From Patescibacteria group bacterium (lineage in GTDB: Bacteria; Patescibacteriota; Patescibacteriia; UBA9934; GWF2-40-263): a DNA stretch of 9,351 nucleotides. Under the pieces are notes generated by a model, which saw only the letters and a program-made list of their open reading frames with translations, did not search any database and had not been told where the DNA came from. The translations under genes were made by a program, and so were the position numbers. This document shows positions 1-5,647 of the stretch, one piece after another; the stretch's first letter is position 1, and the number at the start of each line of letters is the position of its first letter. The stretch is taken from contig SCSL01000058.1 of NCBI GenBank assembly GCA_004298405.1, positions 1-9,351 of the forward strand, read 5' to 3'.

Positions 1-1
1 T

Positions 2-79
2 GGACCGGTGGTGTAGCCCGGTTAACACGTCTCCCTGTCACGGAGAAGATCGAGGGTTCGAATCCCTTCCGGTCCGCCA
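2..79 (+). tRNA. trnD: tRNA-Asp, anticodon GTC, complete with encoded CCA
   Basis: All arms fold by eye. The acceptor stem pairs 2-8 with 69-75 (seven pairs). The D stem pairs 11-14 with 25-28. The anticodon stem pairs 30-34 with 42-46 around the loop CTGTCAC, with anticodon GTC at 37-39, which reads Asp codons. The T stem pairs 52-56 with 64-68 (one G-U) around TTCGAAT. The discriminator base is G76, as expected for tRNA-Asp, and CCA at 77-79 is genomically encoded. Its promoter lies outside the window. tRNA genes are common integration sites, and this one borders an accessory region carrying a recombinase. The tRNA itself is intact. Confidence 0.97.
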
Positions 80-97
80 GGACAACTTCTTATCGGA

Positions 98-137
98 GCG
101 ACCCGTAGGCCTCATGCCGCGCGGGGCGACCCATAGG
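98..137 (+). repeat. Imperfect direct repeat GCGACCCRTAGG (two copies)
   Basis: GCGACCCGTAGG at 98-109 and GCGACCCATAGG at 126-137 differ at one base in twelve and start 28 bp apart, just after the tRNA. The second copy is nested in a possible hairpin: GGGG at 123-126 can pair with CCCC at 145-148, with CCC-ATA-GGG at 130-138 inside. This could be part of a structured tRNA 3' trailer, or recombinase or regulator binding repeats. No function can be assigned from the sequence alone. Confidence 0.5.
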
Positions 138-151
138 GATCTGTCCCCAAA

Positions 152-182
152 ACAAAACGACTCCTTTCCGGAGCCGTTTTGT
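152..182 (+). terminator. Intrinsic terminator downstream of tRNA-Asp
   Basis: A 13-position stem pairs 152-164 (ACAAAACGACTCC) with 170-182 (GGAGCCGTTTTGT). There is one mismatch (A160/C174) and a 5-nt loop (TTTCC). The 3' arm carries the T-rich stretch and the 5' arm is A-rich, so it could work in both directions. It would end tRNA transcription and insulate the downstream cassette. Confidence 0.75.
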
Positions 183-200
183 TATTGGCTATTTTAGTTG

Positions 201-212
201 ATGACGCGTCAT
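201..212. promoter_or_regulatory. Perfect 12-bp palindrome, possible operator or recombination half-site pair
   Basis: ATGACGCGTCAT is identical to its reverse complement. The symmetry continues imperfectly outward (TT on the left and AA on the right after one mismatched position). It lies between the tRNA terminator and the helicase promoters, about 30 bp upstream of a TTGACA -35 match. A dimeric repressor could bind here, including the helicase's own HTH protein. A centre of a recombinase attachment site is the alternative. Seeing it is certain; its role is inference. Confidence 0.4.
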
Positions 213-241
213 TAATTGTGGAAGGTCTCCTGGCCAACGGA

Positions 242-271
242 TTGACACCGAAAACATACTTTGGTAATCTT
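242..271 (+). promoter_or_regulatory. Candidate promoter P1 for the helicase cassette
   Basis: A perfect -35 TTGACA at 242-247 is followed, after an 18-bp spacer, by TAATCT at 266-271 as the -10. Transcription would begin near 278 and leave an untranslated leader of about 17 nt before the ATG at 295. That leader contains no Shine-Dalgarno sequence. Confidence 0.45.
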
Positions 272-290
272 GAGCATAGTTGATTATACT
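261..290 (+). promoter_or_regulatory. Candidate leaderless promoter P2 for the helicase cassette
   Basis: TTGGTA (261-266), an 18-bp spacer and TATACT (285-290) make a plausible sigma-70 promoter. The -10 box ends only four bases before the ATG at 295, so the transcript would start at or beside the start codon. The 13-mer AGTTGATTATACT (278-290) recurs with one change upstream of the methyltransferase. The same bases read TATAAT on the minus strand. Confidence 0.45.
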
Positions 291-294
291 TTTT

Positions 295-2376
295 ATGAAT
301 GAAGAAGAAAAAGAGTTCCTTTCCATCCGTGAAGCAGCCGAATATCTTGGCGTTTCAGTTAACACCCTCCGCCGTTGGGATGAGAGTGGCAAGCTTAAGC
401 CAGTGCGTAATCCTGCCAACGACTACAGAATGTACCGACGATCAGACCTTGAACCTTACAAGGTGAGTTATCGAATTGCCGAGACGACCGACGAAGTTAT
501 CACTAACTATTTCATCACAACGCCAGCGAGTATTGAAGCGAACAACAAGCTCCGTGAGCCTCAACGAGAAGCCCACCACCACGTCCGGGAACATTTTGAA
601 AACACATCTACACCGGCGATTTTGCAGATTCCCGTCGGATGCGGAAAGACTGGTGTAATAGCGAGTCTTCCATATGGAATCGCTCGAGGTCGCATTTTGG
701 TGATTGCCCCGAACGTCACTATTCGTAACGGTATTTTTGACGCCCTAGACACGAGCAGCGTAAAAAACTTTCTGAGGAAAACTGATGTCATCTCTGATCC
801 ATCTAAGCTGCCGTTTGCAGCCATCCTAGATGGAAAAGATGCGAACGTTCACGACTGCGTCGCAAGCCACTTCGTTATTACAAACATTCAACAGCTTGCT
901 AGCTCCGCCGATCGTTGGCTCCCGAAGTTTCCGCCAAATTTCTTCGACATGATTCTCATTGATGAGGGTCATCATAATGTAGCCCCAAGCTGGCGCAAGA
1001 TTTTTGATCGCTTCCCACAAGCAAAAGTTGTGAGTCTTACCGCGACACCATTTCGTGGGGACGGACAACCACTCAACGGGTCAATTGTTTACCAGTACCC
1101 ATTTACGAAGGCAATGTTAAAGGGGTACATCAAGACGATCACGGCTCTCAATGCCGCACCGTCCGAACTGACATTCACCTACCGCGGAGAAATGCACGCG
1201 CATACTCTTGAGGAGGTGCTTGCCCTTCGTGAGGAGCAGTGGTTCCGGAAGGGTGTCGCTTTATCCCCGGAATGTAACCGAGCAATTGTCGAAAAGAGCA
1301 TCCAGAAACTCTCCGAGATGCGAACTCAAACAGGACACAATCATCAGATTATTGCTGTAGCGTGTTCTGTCGATCATGCCAAGCAAGTGCGAAGTCTTTA
1401 CGAAGAACGGGGTCTTAAAGCTCGAGAGATTTACAGTGAAATGAATCCTGAAGAGAAAGACCAAGTCATTGCACTCTTACGACAAGGGACTCTTGATTGC
1501 ATAGTGCAAGTCCAAATGCTCGGAGAAGGATTCGATCATCCAAGCCTCAGTATAGCGGCAGTTTTTCGACCCTACCTTAGTCTTTCGCCATACATCCAGT
1601 TCATCGGTCGAATCATGCGCGTCGTGGCGGAAGGACAACCAGAGAATCCAGACAATCACGGATATGTCATTTCACATGTTGGATTAAACAACGAACAGCA
1701 CTGGAACGACTTTAAGGAGTTCGATCTTGATGATCAGGCCACGATTCTTAAATGGATTCATGCCGATGGAGACAACGCGACAGATGGTGAGTCAGAATCC
1801 TCTGGTACGGGACGACCACGCAGATTTGATGGCGGTATGCAGGGGGCTAACGAGGTTATTAGCCACTTTATGCGTGAGTCCTTCCTTGACCCGGAAGACG
1901 ACCGCGTCGTCGCCCGACTTCTTGCTACAGAAATTCCTGGTACAGGCCTGACAATACAGGATCTTGGCATCACTCTTGAAGCTCTTCGAGAAATTCTTCG
2001 CAAGAAGTACCACAGCGAACAGGGTTCGGAGGCTCCTACACCGTCTTTGGCGGTCACGCCTCAACGAGGTCGACAAGCAGCACGAACACGCCTGTCAGAG
2101 CGCTTGAACGCAGTTGGAATCCGCGTACTCTCCGACCTCAACCTCGGACGCAAGGGGCGCGAGATTGGCCGTCACGTTCTCAAGAACCCACGGATGGAGA
2201 ATGTGAAAGCGATCGCAAAGTTGCTGAACGAGGAAGCGAATGCCTGTGTCGGTAAAGACACAGCTACACGTCCAGACTGGTCAGAGCCTGAACTCCGTAA
2301 GGCGATGGAATGTCTCGACGCCATTGGTGATGAGCTTCGCGATAAAATTCGTTCCCAAATTCCTATTAAAGACTAA
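295..2376 (+). CDS. MerR-type HTH fused to SF2 DEAD/DEAH helicase, candidate defence helicase
   Basis: A 693-residue cytoplasmic protein. Residues about 9-53 form a MerR/excisionase-like helix-turn-helix (LSIREAAEYLGVSVNTLRRW, then RMYRRSDLE), a DNA-binding module. The SF2 ATPase follows. Walker A is GCGKT at 115-119, motif II DEGHH at 223-227, and motif III region SLTATPFRG at 247-255. In the second RecA lobe, motif V is GEGFD at 410-414 and motif VI QFIGRIMR at 435-442. A polar linker and a helical C-terminal region of unknown type (about 590-690) complete it. The helicase presumably moves on nucleic acid using ATP; the substrate is unknown. ATG 295 is chosen because the in-frame TTG at 280 lies inside the likely -10 box, and the HTH begins soon after 295. 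It heads a three-gene run, with a 2-bp gap to the next gene suggesting translational coupling. The HTH could autoregulate the promoter or direct the helicase to DNA. A role in phage defence is inferred from context only. Confidence 0.85.
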   Translation: MNEEEKEFLSIREAAEYLGVSVNTLRRWDESGKLKPVRNPANDYRMYRRSDLEPYKVSYRIAETTDEVITNYFITTPASIEANNKLREPQREAHHHVREHFENTSTPAILQIPVGCGKTGVIASLPYGIARGRILVIAPNVTIRNGIFDALDTSSVKNFLRKTDVISDPSKLPFAAILDGKDANVHDCVASHFVITNIQQLASSADRWLPKFPPNFFDMILIDEGHHNVAPSWRKIFDRFPQAKVVSLTATPFRGDGQPLNGSIVYQYPFTKAMLKGYIKTITALNAAPSELTFTYRGEMHAHTLEEVLALREEQWFRKGVALSPECNRAIVEKSIQKLSEMRTQTGHNHQIIAVACSVDHAKQVRSLYEERGLKAREIYSEMNPEEKDQVIALLRQGTLDCIVQVQMLGEGFDHPSLSIAAVFRPYLSLSPYIQFIGRIMRVVAEGQPENPDNHGYVISHVGLNNEQHWNDFKEFDLDDQATILKWIHADGDNATDGESESSGTGRPRRFDGGMQGANEVISHFMRESFLDPEDDRVVARLLATEIPGTGLTIQDLGITLEALREILRKKYHSEQGSEAPTPSLAVTPQRGRQAARTRLSERLNAVGIRVLSDLNLGRKGREIGRHVLKNPRMENVKAIAKLLNEEANACVGKDTATRPDWSEPELRKAMECLDAIGDELRDKIRSQIPIKD

Positions 2377-2378
2377 GT

Positions 2379-2624
2379 ATGGCTGTTATAAAATCACTCC
2401 TCATACGACTTGAGGTCGAAACCGCTGCGAAAAAACGGATTTGTCACCGCAATCGTAAGACCCATTCTGTTATCGCTGGCGAAACCTGTCTCGTCACGAT
2501 TGATGATATGGGCGGAAAGAAGAATTACTGCAAAATTTGTTACGCTGAAATGTTGAACAAAGCTCAAAATGACCTTGATGGGATTAAGACACGACTCGGG
2601 ACAACGGGTACTTCCCAATCGTAG
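2379..2624 (+). CDS. Small Cys/His putative zinc-binding protein (81 aa)
   Basis: This starts two bases after the helicase stop codon, so it is very likely co-translated. The potential metal ligands are C22, H29, C51 and C54, in the pattern C-x6-H-x21-C-x2-C. They lie in a short segment (KRICHRNRKTHSVIAGETC, then NYCKICYAEML) that resembles a compact treble-clef or PARP-finger-like zinc site. The C-terminal 20 residues look helical and polar. There is no signal peptide or membrane segment. I do not recognise a named family. By position it may be a nucleic-acid or protein adaptor for the helicase or for the downstream protein. An antitoxin-like regulator is possible but nothing supports it directly. 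The coding call is supported by the tight spacing and the ordered Cys/His motif. Confidence 0.7.
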   Translation: MAVIKSLLIRLEVETAAKKRICHRNRKTHSVIAGETCLVTIDDMGGKKNYCKICYAEMLNKAQNDLDGIKTRLGTTGTSQS

Positions 2625-2649
2625 GTCAGCTAAAGAATCTTCGGTTCCT

Positions 2650-4146
2650 ATGCCAAAATACAATCTCTACCGAGTCCCCCTTGAGAACAAGGATGGCTTG
2701 GTCGATAAACTACTCGCCGCCGATATGGAGAAGGTGAGCTCCATCACTGACGGGGCATGGAACCTGGATTTTTTTCTTTCACGAAAACCCAAAGGGACAA
2801 AAATCGGGTGGGTGGATATCTTCATAAAACATTTGGGTGACGTAGCACCTGCTCCCGAAAACCTGATTCACTTTGGTACATTCTTAATATTTAACGAATC
2901 CGTTTGTTATGCTGTCAGCCTTGGAAAGACGCACTTCTACTTGAGGCCGTACTGCGATACGGATTTCGGACTTCAACTCGCGGAGAGAATCGTTGACCAA
3001 GGAAACTTGAAGACAAAACACTCAAAAATGTTTGGAGGTAAGAAAAACAAGGTTATCACCACGTATCAGAAAGGTGCTGCCATTGACTACGGTAGCGGTG
3101 AGTCGATGCATTTTCTCAGAGCCAAAACCATAGATGCTGATGCATGGGGAAAGGTTGCCAGCTTCGGACATTCCGTACTCCTAAATTTAGAAATTGAACC
3201 AGATGACCTGCCTGAGCTTGTTGAGCGAATAGAGGAAACTCTCCTCAAAGAACCTGTTCTCCGGTTACCAAAGGTAATGCGTATTAGGGACGAGGCCACC
3301 CAAAAAGACTTGGATAAAAAGCTTATCGATGCCATTCTAAAACCAGCTGAGGATGCGGATCTTACAGAGAACGACGTGTCACTTTCGGGTGTTGAGTTTA
3401 TTTTTTCCGAACAGTTCGAGTACACGTTTTATATGAAGAAAGGTGCTAGGGATTCTTCTAGCAGCCACGAGCTTTCTTTGGACAGACTCCGCTCTTTCTT
3501 GAGCGGCAATGGAATTGATCTTCGAACGTCTCTTGAGGATCTTCGCATAGAGGTAAAGGGTGATTACAGAAAACCTTGGAGCGTTGGGCTCAAGGATGTC
3601 CTCGACTTCATCGCGCCAGAGAGCAAACGTTGTCTTATCGATGGGAAATGGCATGAATTCAACCAGTCGTATCTTGATTACTTGCAAGAGAAGGTGGATG
3701 AAATCGCGCCTGTCTTTCAGAGTGACGTAACCGGAGACGAACCTACGTTCAATGTAGCCATGTCGACTGAGGGTTATGTGAATTGCGACCGCGACCTTAC
3801 AGTACTTGATAAAAAGTATAGAATCGAAGCGGCTGACTTATTGAAAGACGAAACGCTGTTCTTTGTTAAGTTCGGAGATCCACGGAAAATGAATTACGTT
3901 GTCGATCAATCCGTGGCCGCTATGCGAATTCTTAAACAGCACAAGAAGAAGTTAAAAATTGCTGGATCAGATCAGAAGGTTAAGAAGATATGCCTCTGGT
4001 TCGTACTAGACGATCGGGCGAAGCGTATCGAAAGGCTTTCGGAGCTGAATTCGCTTATCTTGCACATGAAGTTAGTCGATTGGAAGCGCGAAGTACATGA
4101 TGCAGGATTTGAACCGATGCTACATATCTCATGGCGAAAGTCTTGA
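2650..4146 (+). CDS. DUF6119/TIGR04141-like protein, possible effector of the cassette
   Basis: A 498-residue soluble protein with no membrane segments. The N-terminus (MPKYNLYRVPLENKDGLVDK), the overall length, the HFLRAKTIDADAWGKVASFG region and the C-terminal LIDGKWHEFN...LDKKYRIEAADLL...FFVKFGDP succession match what I recall of the sporadically distributed TIGR04141/DUF6119 family. That family has no secure function but is often found in accessory regions. E393, D396 and K407 (IEAAD then FFVK) are spaced like a degenerate PD-(D/E)XK nuclease core; this is a weak inference. ATG 2650 is preferred: the upstream in-frame ATG at 2569 adds 27 unlike residues and overlaps the preceding gene by 56 bp. 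No Shine-Dalgarno sequence is visible, so it probably relies on upstream translation. Its last 18 bp overlap the 3' end of the opposing recombinase gene. Confidence 0.75.
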   Translation: MPKYNLYRVPLENKDGLVDKLLAADMEKVSSITDGAWNLDFFLSRKPKGTKIGWVDIFIKHLGDVAPAPENLIHFGTFLIFNESVCYAVSLGKTHFYLRPYCDTDFGLQLAERIVDQGNLKTKHSKMFGGKKNKVITTYQKGAAIDYGSGESMHFLRAKTIDADAWGKVASFGHSVLLNLEIEPDDLPELVERIEETLLKEPVLRLPKVMRIRDEATQKDLDKKLIDAILKPAEDADLTENDVSLSGVEFIFSEQFEYTFYMKKGARDSSSSHELSLDRLRSFLSGNGIDLRTSLEDLRIEVKGDYRKPWSVGLKDVLDFIAPESKRCLIDGKWHEFNQSYLDYLQEKVDEIAPVFQSDVTGDEPTFNVAMSTEGYVNCDRDLTVLDKKYRIEAADLLKDETLFFVKFGDPRKMNYVVDQSVAAMRILKQHKKKLKIAGSDQKVKKICLWFVLDDRAKRIERLSELNSLILHMKLVDWKREVHDAGFEPMLHISWRKS

Positions 4147-5517
4147 ACTATCGTCACCATTCGACAGACAGATTGTCTTGTTGCTATAAATTAATCTGCT
4201 TCGTAAGTTACCTAGCAAATCTCGTTTCTCCGACATGCTTCCTTCGCGCAAGAGATACTTCATGTAGGCACGAACATCCATCTCCTCGGTCGTTCCTTCC
4301 GGTACCGAAGTTCCCCCACGGAACATCCGTTCAAATCTACTGAAGCGTTTGATCTCCTCCTCAAGCTTTACTTTCAATCCAAGCTCGTTGATGTCGATCT
4401 GATCGATAATTTTAAGTAGCTCCGTGATCAGCTCTTCTTCGCGGATGTACGGATTTGTGCAGTTGCGGTCGCGCGACCGGGTGCATCCATAGTAGACGTA
4501 CCGCGTATGACCGCCGTCTTTTCTTTGTTTGTATTTTTCTTCTGCCGATACACCTGACCCGCATTGTCCACACGTGAACAGTTTGGTGAAGGCGAACTCC
4601 TTGTTCTCCCGCACGATCTGGTCGCGTTTGAGCTGGATGTGGGCTTGGTCGAATAGCTCCTTCGTGATAATCGGTTTGTGTTTTCCTTCGTACCAGTTGC
4701 CGCTGTTGCGTGGGAACTCGAACCGCCCGTGGTAGAAGGGGTTCTCGAAAATGCGGTAGATGCCGCTAAGTGTCAGCGTCTTGTTGCCGCGCGTCTTAAA
4801 GTTCATGTCGTGTTTTAGCCAGTTGTAGAGCTTGCGTCCGCTCCACTTTTCGTAGGCAACCTTTTCAAACATTTGTTTCACAATCGGGGCTCGCACCGGA
4901 TCGAGGAGTTTCTGACCCTTTTTGTCCATCAAGTTCTGATCTGAGTAACCAATCGGTGCCATCCCCGGCCAGAATCCCATCTCAACTCTTGTCCGCAATC
5001 CACGTTTTACGTTCTCTCCTCGGTGGTCGTTCTCAAGCTTGGCAGTCGAGCCAAGGATCATGAGCAGGTACTTCTCGTTCGGATTGTTGCTGAACGACTG
5101 ACCGTGCGTTCGGATCTCTACGAGTAGCCCTTGGTCGATGAGGTCGACCACCGCCCCAAGGTCACCAGCGTTGCGGCTTAGACGATCTGGTGCCCACGTA
5201 AGAATTCCGTTGAATTTTCCTTCACGGACATCCTTCAAGAGTTCGTTGAAGACCGGACGTTCTCCGGTAGCCTTGGCCGAGTGGCTTTCCCGCTTGATCT
5301 CCACCACGTTTAGCCCATCACGCTCTGCGATCTGCAACATCTCCTTGGTCTGCGAGTCGATGGAGAGCACCTGCCGTTCCGCCGACTCCGAGCTCTTACG
5401 TGCGTAAAGGCAGTACTTAACAGCCTCCGGAACCGCCGATCTGTCCTGTTCGTGTTTTGTGCGTGTAAGCCCTGTCTGGGTCGCCACGTCTCCTTGTGTG
5501 TTTTTCATACAACACAT
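4129..5517 (-). CDS. Large serine recombinase (resolvase/invertase N-terminus, recombinase domain, zinc ribbon)
   Basis: A 462-residue site-specific recombinase. The catalytic domain opens with YCLYARKSSES, with nucleophile Ser probably S42 in Y-A-R-K-S, and continues with LSIDSQ, the segment ILTWAPDRLSRNAGDLG and the long E helix KLENDHRGENVKRGLR. A 'recombinase' DNA-binding domain follows (GFWPGMAPIGY, TLSGIYRIFENPFYHGRFE). Next comes a zinc ribbon with C316, C319, C345 and C353, then a coiled-coil-like charged C-terminal part. The length is typical of compact large serine recombinases. Sequence flavour matches recombinases common in Patescibacteria. Starts at 5517 (ATG), 5508 (ATG) or 5520 (TTG) cannot be separated; none has a good ribosome site. 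The final residues (NGDDSSRLSP) are encoded by the antisense of the neighbouring gene's end and may be a read-in tail. It probably mobilised the adjacent cassette. Confidence 0.93.
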   Translation of the reverse strand: MCCMKNTQGDVATQTGLTRTKHEQDRSAVPEAVKYCLYARKSSESAERQVLSIDSQTKEMLQIAERDGLNVVEIKRESHSAKATGERPVFNELLKDVREGKFNGILTWAPDRLSRNAGDLGAVVDLIDQGLLVEIRTHGQSFSNNPNEKYLLMILGSTAKLENDHRGENVKRGLRTRVEMGFWPGMAPIGYSDQNLMDKKGQKLLDPVRAPIVKQMFEKVAYEKWSGRKLYNWLKHDMNFKTRGNKTLTLSGIYRIFENPFYHGRFEFPRNSGNWYEGKHKPIITKELFDQAHIQLKRDQIVRENKEFAFTKLFTCGQCGSGVSAEEKYKQRKDGGHTRYVYYGCTRSRDRNCTNPYIREEELITELLKIIDQIDINELGLKVKLEEEIKRFSRFERMFRGGTSVPEGTTEEMDVRAYMKYLLREGSMSEKRDLLGNLRSRLIYSNKTICLSNGDDSSRLSP

Positions 5518-5519
5518 CA

Positions 5520-5552
5520 ATGCCGCAACCCCCGTGGGGCGTCCAGTCCGCC
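5520..5552. other. Possible recombinase attachment-site region next to the recombinase start
   Basis: This GC-rich patch contains CCCCC-GT-GGGG (5529-5539). It shares ATGCCGC (5520-5526) and GGGGCG (5536-5541), in the same order, with the tRNA-proximal stretch (114-120 and 123-128). It also carries GTCCGCC (5546-5552), identical to the tRNA 3' end at 72-78. Attachment sites of large serine recombinases usually lie beside the recombinase gene. The shared blocks are short and their spacing differs (2 versus 9 bp), so chance is a real alternative. Confidence 0.25.
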
Positions 5553-5603
5553 TAGCTGTTGGTAACTTTATGTCGGAAAGCCCTTAATTTTCTCAAAAAC
5601 ACA

Positions 5604-5616
5604 AGTTGATTATATT
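5604..5616. promoter_or_regulatory. Overlapping divergent -10 elements between recombinase and methyltransferase
   Basis: On the plus strand TATATT (5611-5616) sits 28 bp before the GTG at 5644 and would start methyltransferase transcription near 5622. On the minus strand the overlapping bases 5609-5614 read TATAAT and could serve the recombinase, leaving a leader of about 85 nt. The -35 regions are weak on both strands. The 13-mer AGTTGATTATATT matches 278-290 upstream of the helicase at 12 of 13 positions. Overlapping -10 boxes imply competition between the two directions. Confidence 0.5.
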
Positions 5617-5632
5617 CGTGAAATAAGGGAAA

Positions 5633-5647
5633 ATGAACCCACTGTGA
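5633..5647 (+). promoter_or_regulatory. Possible four-codon leader ORF coupled to the methyltransferase start
   Basis: The purine-rich AAGGGA (5625-5630) is close to ATG 5633, which reads Met-Asn-Pro-Leu and then stops at TGA 5645-5647. That stop overlaps the methyltransferase start GTG 5644-5646 (GTGA). The ribosome site fits the GTG less well (13 bases away). The arrangement suggests either termination-reinitiation coupling or simply a long spacer to a GTG start. Confidence 0.3.

Noticed and set aside
280..294. In-frame TTG start giving the helicase five more residues (MIILF)
   Set aside because: It lies inside the probable -10 element and adds hydrophobic residues unrelated to the HTH; the ATG at 295 fits better.
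189..419. Minus-strand frame running from the helicase HTH back towards the tRNA
   Set aside because: It covers the promoter region, has no recognisable motif and ends in non-coding sequence. The minus-strand TATAAT at 283-288 is noted, but no gene is served.
1758..2076. Minus-strand open frames of about 95 codons inside the helicase gene
   Set aside because: No domain, no ribosome site, and low-complexity Arg/Ser composition; shadows of the helicase.
2569..2649. Upstream ATG extending the DUF6119-like protein by 27 residues
   Set aside because: It overlaps the previous gene by 56 bp, and the extension is unlike the family N-terminus, which begins at MPKYNLYRV (2650).
3087..3687. Long minus-strand open frames antisense to the DUF6119-like gene
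   Set aside because: Serine/arginine-rich composition without motifs, and overlap of a well-supported gene; shadow frames.
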